NCBI RefSeq assembly: GCF_001708965.1
Contig: NZ_LVJW01000006.1
Span: 1,302,001-1,366,000 of the forward strand
Length of the DNA: 64,000 nucleotides
Reading direction: 5' to 3'
DNA from: Candidatus Thiodiazotropha endoloripes
GTDB lineage: Bacteria > Pseudomonadota > Gammaproteobacteria > Chromatiales > Chromatiaceae
The position numbers and the translations under genes are program-made. Under the pieces are notes generated by a model. It searched no databases. It was given only the letters and a program-made list of their open reading frames with translations, and was not told the origin of the DNA. Below are positions 9,312-19,200 of the stretch, piece after piece. Numbering within the stretch: the stretch's first letter is position 1; every line of letters starts with the position of its first letter.

Positions 9312-11765
9312 TCACTGTTTTCTGTAACGGTAGGCGAGAAACAGAACCAGACCCAGGGATGTCAGGCTTAAAAGTGATAATAGATAGAACGGTCGTGGTT
9401 TATATCGATAGCTGACCTTTGCCCCAGGGGTGACCTTTATCGCAGGGAGCATATCCATGAAAGTTTCAACCTCAACGGGTTGGTTGTCGATGGTTGCCTG
9501 CCAATAAGGGTAGTAGCGGATCGGTAACACCATCCAGGCGGGTTCACGGCCGGTATATTCAAGCTCGTAGGAAGTGGCACTGCCAGCCAGCAGATTCACT
9601 TGACTGAAATCCGGTTGCAGATCTTCATCCAGGCTGGGAAGAGTGTAGCCGCTGCCAATGATATTGTTGTTTTCAAGTAGGACCAGATTGGCTTCGATTC
9701 GATGAGATACAATCGAATCCGGCAGTTGTATTGTTCTGAAAAACTTTGCTGCCATCATGGCAGACCGATGATTCCCATTATGCTCAATGAATACGTCATC
9801 AGCCTGTATCGGATAGAGCCAGGCGCTGAGTTTACCCTTTTGTTCAGTTGTTTCGGCATGCAGCTCAAGGCGATTGTTTTGTGTCTCCAGTTCAATCATT
9901 CTGGGAAAGAAGAACTCCACCCAACTGTTGTCGGAAATAGCTGTTGATTTAACCATTGATTCTGCCAGCAGTTGATCGTCATGATAGAGACGCAGTTTTA
10001 AATCTGTGTGTCCTTCTGCACGACCATGTGTGGCCAGTTTGAGTGAAATCACATCGAACTGCAGAACCTTGGGTAGTGCGAAGTGTTGTATCAGAGGTTT
10101 CTCGGGTGTGATTAAGCCGGAAGCTTTGGGCCTTGGTCCTGAGGTGGCCAGCACGGTCCGTTGCATACCGCCTGTGGAAATGGGTTTATGACAGGCAATG
10201 TATTTGATAGCAAGCAGGTTGAGTATATTGGAGTCAATAAAGATGTCTTCGCAATAGACGGCAGCTGCAGTTCTGCTGCGGTGCGCATTGGGAGCCAGTT
10301 TGCTTTCCATCAGCGCGCGTTCGGATTGCGTCTTGAAGCCATGGGCGAACCACTCCGGAATACCATAGTTGCTGAATATACCGGAAACCATGTAGGAGCG
10401 ATCGGCAATGGTACTTTGCATCGGTTGCAGATTATCCTGAAGATATTCAATGGTGGGTGTGGAGGCAAAAAATGACTCTGCCGGTACCGGTCCGTTGAAT
10501 TCACGGAAGAACCATCTCATGTCGAATAGCTGAATCACAATGAACAGCACAACCAGGCTGCCAATCAGTTTCGATTTTTGCTTGCCAATCTCGGAACGCA
10601 AAAGCAGGGAGATCAATTCGGCTGAAATCACAGCAAATGCCAGTGCGGACAAGATGGTCATTCTTCCCCAGTTGTTGCTGCTGAATGTCGGTATGATGGT
10701 GATCAGGCCCTTGGGGAGTATGGCAAAAGCTATCAAGGTTGAGAGAGCCAGCAGGACGATGGCATAGATCAGGTTTGTGGTGGATTTACGCCAGATAAGA
10801 AGCAATATGGAGAGCGTTAAAAACACTAATGGAAGAACGCCGATATAGGTTGACCTTTCCACATCCGCATAGTCTCTGAATATTGGTTTTATATAGTTGA
10901 GAATGTGGTGGGGTCTAAGCGGTGTACCGCCATGGCGGGTCTCCATGCTCTGAGTGAACTGCAGCATTTCATAGAGTGAATGGGTGGCAAATGAGCTGAT
11001 CAGAAAAGCCATCACTATTGCCAGTCCCAGGTGTACTGCCTGGCGGGTAGCCGTGGCGATGCTCTGCTTCCATGGGGTATGCACGGCAAACAGAATTGCC
11101 ATAGCCATAAAGCCATACACGGCAATACTTGGAAATCCACCAAATATCATCAGTGCGGCAATAATCGAGAGCCAGGGCAGATAGACGAGTTTGTGGTTCG
11201 TCAGATAGTTGTAACTTAACCAAAGAAGCCATGGTATCCATATACTTGTCGTTACATGAGCCCAAAAGAACCAGGCGGCATGAAAGCCGGAGTAGGCAAA
11301 AACCATGGCGCCAAAGATTGCGGCCAATCGATGCTTTGTCATCGACACCAGTAGCAGGTACATGCCGATTGCCGCAATCACCAGATTGGTGAGCATGGCG
11401 AAATAGTAGCCAGTTGCGTTGTCTTCAATGGAGGCGAACACGGCGAACGCCGGGGTGATGATCGCAGCAGGAAGCCATTGCATGCCGGGAATACCATTGA
11501 TCGGACTTGGGTTCCAGATTGGCAGGTTACCGTTTCGTAGCTCCTGCTTGGCATGTATCCATCTGGGCATTCTGGCGTCGAGAATGTCGGTTCGTGCCGG
11601 GTGTCTTGTTGGTACCCGGATATCGAGATTCTGCCAGCCCGGTTGATTGGTTAGTATATCCGTCGGAGCGACAGTTTCGCCGGCAAATGGATTGGCGCCC
11701 AGAATCACCACCGAACTGATGATCAGGAAAAGATAGGGTGCCAGCTTTTGGGAGATACTGCTCAT
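9312..11765 (-). CDS. YfhO-like polytopic membrane protein
   Basis: An 817-residue protein with one N-terminal helix (about 8-26), then an extracytoplasmic loop (TDILTNQPGWQNLD) and some ten more helices up to about 420, then a long soluble region (about 430-780) and a last helix (about 793-811). This layout and the segment NGNLPIWNPSPINGIPGMQW resemble the YfhO family, membrane proteins linked to GT-C-fold glycosyltransferases and to glycosylation of surface polymers. It is last in a four-gene minus-strand unit and overlaps the flippase-like gene by four bases. Donor and acceptor cannot be told from sequence. Confidence 0.75.
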   Translation of the reverse strand: MSSISQKLAPYLFLIISSVVILGANPFAGETVAPTDILTNQPGWQNLDIRVPTRHPARTDILDARMPRWIHAKQELRNGNLPIWNPSPINGIPGMQWLPAAIITPAFAVFASIEDNATGYYFAMLTNLVIAAIGMYLLLVSMTKHRLAAIFGAMVFAYSGFHAAWFFWAHVTTSIWIPWLLWLSYNYLTNHKLVYLPWLSIIAALMIFGGFPSIAVYGFMAMAILFAVHTPWKQSIATATRQAVHLGLAIVMAFLISSFATHSLYEMLQFTQSMETRHGGTPLRPHHILNYIKPIFRDYADVERSTYIGVLPLVFLTLSILLLIWRKSTTNLIYAIVLLALSTLIAFAILPKGLITIIPTFSSNNWGRMTILSALAFAVISAELISLLLRSEIGKQKSKLIGSLVVLFIVIQLFDMRWFFREFNGPVPAESFFASTPTIEYLQDNLQPMQSTIADRSYMVSGIFSNYGIPEWFAHGFKTQSERALMESKLAPNAHRSRTAAAVYCEDIFIDSNILNLLAIKYIACHKPISTGGMQRTVLATSGPRPKASGLITPEKPLIQHFALPKVLQFDVISLKLATHGRAEGHTDLKLRLYHDDQLLAESMVKSTAISDNSWVEFFFPRMIELETQNNRLELHAETTEQKGKLSAWLYPIQADDVFIEHNGNHRSAMMAAKFFRTIQLPDSIVSHRIEANLVLLENNNIIGSGYTLPSLDEDLQPDFSQVNLLAGSATSYELEYTGREPAWMVLPIRYYPYWQATIDNQPVEVETFMDMLPAIKVTPGAKVSYRYKPRPFYLLSLLSLTSLGLVLFLAYRYRKQ

Positions 11766-12673
11766 GAAGTCAAACCTTCCTTAGTTATACGGGCCGTCAG
11801 GTGATTGGATATCAACACCAGCAGGATTTCCGAAATGATATAGAAGAGGCGATTGATCGTTGCCAGAACAATGGCCGTATTGGCATCGAGATAGGGTAGA
11901 AGTCCCATCACCAGAAGTGCTTCTCTGACACCGATGCCGGCCGGTGCAAAGGGTACTGCGAAACCGAGTGCATAACTCAAGGCATAGAGGCCGACAATAT
12001 AGATGAAAGAGATTTCCTGCGAGGTGTAGGGTAACAGGGTAATCCAGAAGGAGAAGCCGAGACATAACCAGAGAGTACTGACCACCAGAGCGGCGATGGG
12101 GCTGAACATGAACTGTTTTGCATAGTGCTGTACTGTTTTCCGAAACGACGCAGCCAGCAAGATGATCAGTGCGGCAAACAAACCGAGGGTTAGCGGATGG
12201 GTCAGATATCCCGGCAGTTTTTCGATCAACTCGATGATCAGACTGTGCTGGGTAAGCAGTATCAGGCAGACGCCGATCATCAATGCACTGAATACCACCC
12301 AGAAAGTCTCGAGCAGCAAGGTGTCTCGGATATCGGCATTATCGATCTTCGCCTCTTTGTAGAGTGTGATCCGGCCAACATACTGCCAGATGGAGCCGGG
12401 AATATATTTTCCCAGCTGGGTGATGTTATAGATGGTGAAGCAGCGAAGATAGCCGAGGTCGATCCGATAGCGGGAGAGTGCCAGATGCATCACCAGGACC
12501 AGTAGCACCTTAGCAACAACAATGGCCAGGAATGCAACCGTGATAACCATCAGTGGCAATTTGCTGACAATCTCCAAGGTGGCGTTGAGGTTCTTATAAA
12601 GAAACAGGCTGACAAAGGTGAGTACCAGAAGCCACCAGATCAACTTCAATAGGGATTTGACTCTCTGTTGCAC
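11762..12673 (-). CDS. Flippase-like membrane protein (LPG synthase TM / UPF0104 type)
   Basis: A membrane protein of about 303 residues with eight or so predicted helices, of the family with the flippase-like domain shared by the membrane half of lysylphosphatidylglycerol synthase and by AglD-like proteins. Supporting segments are LGKYIPGSIWQYVGRITLY and AVPFAPAGIGVREALLVMGL. I place the start at the GTG at 12673, five bases after the upstream stop; an ATG at 12835 would force a 158-base overlap with the pyruvyl transferase gene. The role in glycan-lipid transfer is inferred from the neighbours. Confidence 0.75.
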   Translation of the reverse strand: MQQRVKSLLKLIWWLLVLTFVSLFLYKNLNATLEIVSKLPLMVITVAFLAIVVAKVLLVLVMHLALSRYRIDLGYLRCFTIYNITQLGKYIPGSIWQYVGRITLYKEAKIDNADIRDTLLLETFWVVFSALMIGVCLILLTQHSLIIELIEKLPGYLTHPLTLGLFAALIILLAASFRKTVQHYAKQFMFSPIAALVVSTLWLCLGFSFWITLLPYTSQEISFIYIVGLYALSYALGFAVPFAPAGIGVREALLVMGLLPYLDANTAIVLATINRLFYIISEILLVLISNHLTARITKEGLTS

Positions 12674-12677
12674 AGCC

Positions 12678-13934
12678 TTAGTCCAGATGGGTAAACAGAT
12701 ACTCGAACTGTTGTGCTGAAGATTCAGTGATGCCGGGCAGGTGTTGGTGAAGCTTCTCTCTGACCTCCCCGTCATCTTCCGTAATCGTGACGATCGATTG
12801 TAAAATCCTGGCCATCTCTGCCTGTTTGAAGTCATACACCTGATCGCCCAACTCGAATGAGTCCATCACTTCCTTATATTTGTGGCTCCAGCCGATCACG
12901 ATAACCGGCTGTTTCGCTGAGAGTGCCGCGATCATGGCATGAAATCTTGAAACCAGTACGATCCGGCAGGCGGACATCAGACATTTGATGCCATTGGTAT
13001 TGATATCGAAATCCACTGCATAGAGAGACCCGGCCCGATTACTGTTGTGGGCAAGCTGTTGGGCGATGCGCTGAATCACCGGTAGATCGTTGTTCCTCAG
13101 TTTTTCTCCCTGTTGCTTGCGGGTGGCATTCGGAAACAGCAGGATTGCGTAACCTCTATCCAGAAGCTGTTGACAGAGATCGGTCAGGCTCTGCGTATAG
13201 TCGGCTTCATCTGGGGCCTGTTTTGCAGCCAGTACACTGCTGGGGCAGACGCCGATCAATGGCCGCTGTTCTGCTTTGAGCTGTTCGCCCAGCTCCGCCA
13301 CATCACGCTCACTCTCTTCGGAGAGAGTGTAGTCGGACTGATGGCGGAAGGCCACGTCGGCAACCGGTGAGGCAAACAGATTGCTCAGCTTCAGCTTCTG
13401 CAAGTGTTGATGTGTCCCCTGACCCCTGGCGAAGATCTGCTTGCACTGTTTCAAGGTGGCCAGTGCCAGAATCCGGTTGAGTGGATTTTCGAACGGGCCG
13501 AGTGCCTGGGAAAATTTTACAACTGGTGTATTCAATAGAAATGCGGGCACCAGAGTCAGTACATTGTAGGGGAGAAATTTCTCCCGTCCGTCTATGAAGG
13601 CAACTCCGGCGAGATCGATCAAGACATCGGATTGGTTGAGTGCCTGCAGGGGGGCAGGAAACAAACCTAACAGCTTGTTGAGCAAAGGCAGTTTGAACAG
13701 CGCAAACAGAATCGAAAACGGAAACAGCAGGACGACGATGGAGAGGGGTGTGGCACTGTAGACCGTTACCCGTTCATCCCGGTTGAGGTGCCTGTCCTGT
13801 TCGGGATAGTAAGAGAAGACATTGAATCGGCAGTAAGGATAACGCTGGCGTATCTCTCCGATGGTGGTGCACAGCATGGCTTCGGCGCCGCGGTTACCAC
13901 TGATTGTGGCGGCGATGATTGAAACAGACTTCAT
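12678..13934 (-). CDS. Polysaccharide pyruvyl transferase family protein
   Basis: A 418-residue member of the polysaccharide pyruvyl transferase family (CsaB/WcaK type), which places pyruvate ketals on sugars of exopolysaccharides. The start has the family glycine-rich strand IIAATISGNRGAEAMLCTTI. Later blocks are PLIGVCPSSVLAAK, SRFHAMIAALSAKQPVIVIG and WSHKYKEVMDSF, with the conserved Arg-Phe-His. It overlaps the upstream FrhB-like gene by four bases (ATGA). Such FrhB and pyruvyl-transferase pairs occur in surface-polymer clusters. The acceptor sugar is unknown. Confidence 0.9.
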   Translation of the reverse strand: MKSVSIIAATISGNRGAEAMLCTTIGEIRQRYPYCRFNVFSYYPEQDRHLNRDERVTVYSATPLSIVVLLFPFSILFALFKLPLLNKLLGLFPAPLQALNQSDVLIDLAGVAFIDGREKFLPYNVLTLVPAFLLNTPVVKFSQALGPFENPLNRILALATLKQCKQIFARGQGTHQHLQKLKLSNLFASPVADVAFRHQSDYTLSEESERDVAELGEQLKAEQRPLIGVCPSSVLAAKQAPDEADYTQSLTDLCQQLLDRGYAILLFPNATRKQQGEKLRNNDLPVIQRIAQQLAHNSNRAGSLYAVDFDINTNGIKCLMSACRIVLVSRFHAMIAALSAKQPVIVIGWSHKYKEVMDSFELGDQVYDFKQAEMARILQSIVTITEDDGEVREKLHQHLPGITESSAQQFEYLFTHLD

Positions 13935-15094
13935 GGTAGGGATTCGAGTCCTTTGCGAAAGTAGAGCAGGAGTTTGAGAATCGGTCTGGGCAGTTTGAAA
14001 ATTAGACCCTGCCAGCGTTTGTTTTCACTCCAGCGCATGTTGAACAGTGCCATGAAGGCACTGAGCCACTGGTGCCAGGAGACCTGGCTGTTTGTCTTGT
14101 CCGGCACCTTGTAGCCAAGCAGGTGGGCCACCCGGCTTCGTGCACTGACGTTGTAGTGGTATGGGGCTGCTCTGGCCTGACCGTCAAGGATGTCGGTAAT
14201 GTCGAGATCTGTGCTGTTGATCTGCTGGCTCTGCAGAGCGGCGGACCAGGCCTCTTCCCCGGCGGCGGTGCGAACGATCACGCCGGTCTTTTTGATCGGA
14301 TCGTCTTTGAAACGGTAGGCCCAGACATCCCCCAGTGAGATGTCGGCCTGATAACCGAAATGGTCATGACAGACCAGGCACTTCTTTTCGGAATAGAAGA
14401 ACAGATTCTGATAGAGGCTGAAATAGGAGAAGGGTTTCTGAATGGTTGCGCCGTTGTCGAAAGCGGCCTCCAGCTGGCCACGCCAGTGGCCGCGGCGGAA
14501 GCGATAGCTTTGCAGTTTTCCACCGGCCAGATTCTCCAGCTTGACGGTAATGCCGTCGACCAGTTGGGTTCTCGAATTGTGTCCGCAGACCAGGGCGATG
14601 GTGAGTCTGACCTTGACGGCCAAAACCTCGTCCTTCTGCAGCCAGCGGCGCAGGTTGGTGATGTCGCAGGGCAGTCCGACCACGGCCACCCTGCCATCGA
14701 ACTCGCGGATCAGGGGTAGCGCCTCTTTCATGAAGGCGGTTTCCACATACTTGCTGCCTTGGGCCTCGAGTATCTCCTGTTCGGTGGTGGCGATGGTGAA
14801 ATGCGCCCTTACCTTGCCGGCCTCGATGCGGCTATTGCAGACCAGAGCACCGTCGATCTCTCCGGCCTTGATCAGTTCGATCAGCAGGGCGGATCCAACC
14901 CCTCCGGATGCCGCGTTGCGCCGTACTTGTGGATCTTCGGCATAGGCGTGATAGAGATGGAGATAATCACCGACGAGCTGCTCTATCGTCTCTTCAGACC
15001 ATTCTTTTTTCAGCAATCTGTCGGTCAGTTGATTGAGCATGTCGGTTGATAAAAAGGGGTTGTTGCACCTGTTGGGATCGAAGCGCGTGATCAT
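13931..15094 (-). CDS. Coenzyme F420 hydrogenase/dehydrogenase beta-subunit (FrhB) family protein
   Basis: A 387-residue FrhB-family protein. Family blocks are RRNAASGGVGSALLIELIKAG, AQGSKYVETAFMKEALPLI split by the family pattern, GLPCDITNLRRWL and the C-terminal-domain residues YQADISLGDVWAYRF. The Cys pairs (LPCDITNL, CLVCHDHFG) could bind an iron-sulfur cluster. In polysaccharide clusters such proteins are annotated beside pyruvyl transferases and probably do redox or reductive ketal chemistry, but the exact reaction is not known. It is first in the four-gene minus-strand unit. I see no F420-biosynthesis genes nearby. Confidence 0.85.
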   Translation of the reverse strand: MITRFDPNRCNNPFLSTDMLNQLTDRLLKKEWSEETIEQLVGDYLHLYHAYAEDPQVRRNAASGGVGSALLIELIKAGEIDGALVCNSRIEAGKVRAHFTIATTEQEILEAQGSKYVETAFMKEALPLIREFDGRVAVVGLPCDITNLRRWLQKDEVLAVKVRLTIALVCGHNSRTQLVDGITVKLENLAGGKLQSYRFRRGHWRGQLEAAFDNGATIQKPFSYFSLYQNLFFYSEKKCLVCHDHFGYQADISLGDVWAYRFKDDPIKKTGVIVRTAAGEEAWSAALQSQQINSTDLDITDILDGQARAAPYHYNVSARSRVAHLLGYKVPDKTNSQVSWHQWLSAFMALFNMRWSENKRWQGLIFKLPRPILKLLLYFRKGLESLP

Positions 15095-15399
15095 AGCATA
15101 GAATTCGATTTAGACTCCCTGATTGATTCGAAACTCTAGGAAAATCAGTTGGCTATATCGGGTGGCCCAGGTGGTTGTCGTGCTTTATCTAGCATTTTAC
15201 AGGCCAGGTGTCGATGTGAATAATTCTCTGGTAGGAACTAAAAAACTATTCTAATTCTATAGTCATGAGGACGGTAAAGAGTCGATGTTTGCCTTTATCA
15301 GGCAACCTGGGCTGAAAAATAAAAAAGTTTTGAAGCAGTAGAACCATAAATGGATTTTTACACCGGTTTACCTCTGTCCATCTGATACGGAGAACTGCA
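15095..15399. other. Divergent intergenic region (305 bp)
   Basis: AT-rich region between two divergently read genes, so promoters for both are expected here. A hairpin of TTGCCT (15289-15294) and AGGCAA (15300-15305) around a five-base loop lies about 95 bases before the plus-strand start. An A/T-rich run follows it. I see no protein-coding frame and no known riboswitch that I can defend. Confidence 0.5.
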
Positions 15400-16119
15400 A
15401 TGACTCGGGAACAAAAAATTGGTTGCACCATTGGTGCACTCGCAGGAATCACACCGTTGCTGGTGAGTCTGGTCAGTGTGGATGCCTCGCTGATCGTCAA
15501 GGTGCTTGTTCCGGCGATTATTATCGGATATGTGATCAAGGCGGCCGGTCTGATGGCGTTGGGGGCGTTTGTGGTGTTTGTCAATTCAGAGCGTGATTAC
15601 AAGAAGGCCTTTCAGCTGGGTCTGATGGCCCCGGCCCTGGTGGTCGGTGCATTGAATGCGAATAATTTCAACGAGGCGAATCTGGAGATCAATGAACTGC
15701 AGACTGAGCTGGGTGAGCGTGAGTCGGTTGCCATCGAGCCGCCACAGAGCACCTCCTCCATGATTGAGGGCGTACTGTCATTCTTTATCGGCAGCGCCCA
15801 CGCCGATGAACACATGATGATCGGTAGACACGACAGCCCCTCCACCGGCAACCTGATCTGGTACGGAATCTCCGGAAAGATCTCAAACGCCTGGTTTGTG
15901 ATTGTCGGTTCCCATGATCAACAAAGGGATGCGGTAAGACAGGCGGAGGGCCTTAAGAAACGGGGCTACAACGCAAGGGTGGTGCCGGATGTGAAAGACG
16001 AGGAGAGTTTTGTTGTCTCAATCGGCTCCTATCTGAATATCAAAGAGGCCAAGGCGCTGCACAAAACCGCCATCCGGGAGAACCTGGCGAGACATCCCTA
16101 TTTGTGGAAGTGGAAATAA
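15400..16119 (+). CDS. Membrane protein with SPOR-like C-terminal domain
   Basis: A 239-residue protein of unrecognised family, start ATG with a GGAGAA ribosome site. The first 95 residues hold three hydrophobic segments (about 10-32, 36-60, 70-85), then a region rich in Glu and Asn and a second hydrophobic stretch near SFFIGSAHA at about 128. The C-terminal part (about 160-235) resembles a SPOR fold: AWFVIVGSHDQQRDAVRQAE, KKRGYNARVV, then SFVVSIGSYLNIKEAKAL. SPOR domains bind denuded peptidoglycan glycans at the septum. That function is inferred here. The gene stands alone between divergent and convergent neighbours. Confidence 0.55.
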   Translation: MTREQKIGCTIGALAGITPLLVSLVSVDASLIVKVLVPAIIIGYVIKAAGLMALGAFVVFVNSERDYKKAFQLGLMAPALVVGALNANNFNEANLEINELQTELGERESVAIEPPQSTSSMIEGVLSFFIGSAHADEHMMIGRHDSPSTGNLIWYGISGKISNAWFVIVGSHDQQRDAVRQAEGLKKRGYNARVVPDVKDEESFVVSIGSYLNIKEAKALHKTAIRENLARHPYLWKWK

Positions 16120-16123
16120 GCCC

Positions 16124-16185
16124 GCCAATCGCCGCAAAAGAGGCTTTATTGCTAAAGCAATTTGCCTCAATTCGCGGTGATTGGC
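16124..16185. terminator. Nested hairpin between convergent genes
   Basis: Between the stops of two convergent genes lies a 62-base nested inverted repeat. The outer arms 16124-16135 and 16174-16185 match at 11 of 12 positions. Inside are GAGGC/GCCTC (16140-16144, 16164-16168) and ATTGCT/AGCAAT (16148-16153, 16156-16161). It is symmetric and could serve as a two-way terminator, though no long T-run follows directly. Confidence 0.5.
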
Positions 16186-16207
16186 ACTCTTTTGTGGTTG
16201 TCTTCAC

Positions 16208-19200
16208 TTATGGCCGGTTAACAACAAGTCTTGATGCGGCAATCATCCCCAGCAGCGCAGCCATCAACAGCAGACCCCAGTGAGGCATCACCGGGATCGC
16301 GACCGGTTCGTAGGTGACATTCAGATCCGCCGTACCGGGAGTTGGATTACTGCCGAGATCGGTGGTCAGCCCGCCAACCGGGATGGTGTTGGTATAGAGG
16401 TTGACCACGCTCGAGGTGACATCGACAGCGATGGTGCAGCCGCCGGGCTGTATACTTGCCCCATTCTGATAGACCAGGCTGTTGCCACCGGCAATCGCCA
16501 CCACGTTGGCCAGGGTGCAGCCTGCACTGACCTGTATGTTGGGTACCGGAGCCACCAGCAGATCCGCAGGAAAGCTATCGGTCAGATCACCGGTCAATAC
16601 GGCCGCGACCGCATTGCTGTTGCTCAGCGTGATGGTCAGAGTAGCGATCCCATCCGGTCTGATGCTGTTCGGTGTGATGCTCTTGCTCAGTCCCGGCAGT
16701 ATCGGTGTCACCGTCAGATCGCTGGAGCTGGCGACAATGTTGTTGCCAATATCGGTCTGCAGACCATTGATCGGAATCGTGTTGGTGTGAGTGGCCAGTG
16801 CAACGGAGGTGACGTCCACACTGATCGAACAACCGCCGTTGGCGGGAATGGTTGCACCACTGAGATAGGTCAGGGTATTGCCGCCCGGTGCAGCCACCAC
16901 ACTGCCCAGATCGCAACCGGCGGATGCCTGGATATTGGGGGTGGCGGCGATCTCCACCCCAGCCGGCAGGTTATCTACCAGATCGGCGGTCAAGGTGGCC
17001 ACCGTTGCATTGCCGTTGCCGAAGGCGATCGACAGGGTCGACAGGCCGCCGGAAGAGATGGTGGTCGGTGAGAACTGCTTACTGACACTCGGCGGCTGGG
17101 GCGGATTGACGAACAGATCGGCGCTGCTGGGCGCTCCGTTGTTACCCAGATCGGTCTGCAGGTCACCCGCAGCGAATGTGTTGGTCCAGGGGCCGCCGGA
17201 GACACTTGAGGAGATATCCACCGCAATCGAACAGCCGCCGGAAGGTATTGTCGAGCCATTGGTATAGGTAACGCTGCTGACGGTGGTCTGAACCGTTCCC
17301 GGGCAGTCGGTGAGCAGATTGACCGGGGTGGCCAGCTCGGTGTTGGCCGGCAGGTTGTCGACCAGGTCGGCCCCCAGGGTTGCCGCCATGGCGTTGTCGT
17401 TACCCAGGGTGATGGTCAGTCTCGAGGCCTCACCCGGATTGATGGTGATCGGCGTGATCGATTTGCTCAGGGTGGGTGGCATCGGTGCAGTGACAATCAG
17501 GCTGGCGGTTGCCGGTTGGGGATTGCTGCCACCGGTGGCCGTGGAGAGGTCCCCTGCCGCGATGGTGTTGTTGTAGCTGCCCGCGCTGGCCGAAGTGACA
17601 TCCACCACGATGCTACAGCTGACCGGAGGGATGAGGGCACCATTGGCGTAGATGACCTGACTGCTGCCGGGTGTGGCGGTGACACTGCCCAGCACACAAC
17701 TGCCTGCCAGGTTGTTGGGATTGGCGATCACTACGCCGGCTGGCAGGTTGTCGGTGAAATCCGCATCCAGGGTCAGATCGGTGGCGTTCGGGTTCTCCAG
17801 GGTCAGGGTCAGGGTGGAGATGCCGTTGACGTCGATGGTGGTCGGTGCAAAGGCTTTGGTGATTCCCGGTGCGGCATCGAACAGCGCGCCGACCCCGAGG
17901 GTAGCGACCGCAGGCTGAGGGTTGTTGCCGGCGGAAGTCGTCATCTGCCCGGCGGCGATGGTGTTGACGTAGCTACCATCCAGTGCCGAGGTGACATCCA
18001 CCGAAATGGTACAGCCTCCGGCCGGAATCGTGGCGCCATTGGCATAACTGATCTGGATGTCTCCCGGGGTGGCGGTGACCACACCCGGACAGGTGGTGAC
18101 CAGGCCGTTCGGGGTCTCCACCAACACATCCCCGGGTAGCGCATCCACCAGTTCACTGGTGAGGGTGATCGGGTCGGTGTTGGCGTTACCCAGAGAGATG
18201 GTCAGGGTCGAAGTGCCGTTGGTATTGATCGATGCAGGTGCGAAAGCCTTGCTGACAGACGGTGCCGAGAGTACTTCCAGGTCCGCATTGGCCGGTGCCG
18301 GATTGCTCACGCCCTGATCGGTGGTGATGGCATTGGCGCCAACCGTATTGGTCAACGTGCCGGTGGTATTCGCAGCCACATCGGCACTGAAGGTACAGCT
18401 GCCACTGGCGGGTATGGTGGCGCCGGTGATGGTAATTTCGTTGTCACCCGCGGTGGCCAGTACGCTGGCATCGGCACAGGTGGTCGCCGTACTCGGGGCT
18501 GAATAGACTGTTACACCGGTGGGTAGCGTATCGGTGAGTGACGTACCGGTGAGATCGATCGCCGAGTTGTTGGTGATCGTCACCGTCAGGGTGGAGCGTT
18601 CACCGATCGTCACCGTAGCCGGAGCAAAGGCTTTTGCCACCGTCGGCTCAAGAATCACATTCAATTCCGCAGAGACATCCTCGCCATTGGTCACGCCCTG
18701 ATCGGTGGTGATCGCATTCTGCAGAATCAGATTGTCATAGACACCCACCAGAGGTGCAGTGACATCCACTTCGATCAGACAGGCGGTACCTGGCAGCAGG
18801 GTGCCGCCGGAGATGGTCAGTGCCTGGGTGGTGGTGTTGACTGTCAGTGTGGCATCGGCACAGGTGGTGGCGGCATTGGGTACAGCCGCGAACTCCAGGC
18901 CTGCTGGCAATGGATCGGTAAAACTGACGCTGGTCAGGGTGACCGGCGAGACCGCATTCGGATCGAAGGTACTGATCAGTTCCAGGATCAGACGGGCCGT
19001 GCCGCCTGGCGGGATATAGGCAGGCGCGAAGCCTTTGGTCAGTCCCAGGCCCTGCAGGGTGGAGAGGGAGGCCTGGGTTCCCAGGGCATTGGTATAGCCC
19101 TCTTCACTGGAGATCACCCCGGCGGGAATGAAGTTGGTCAGATTGAGAAAGCGTAACGATGTGGTGGTGACAAACACCTGACAGATGTCATTGGGCTGCA

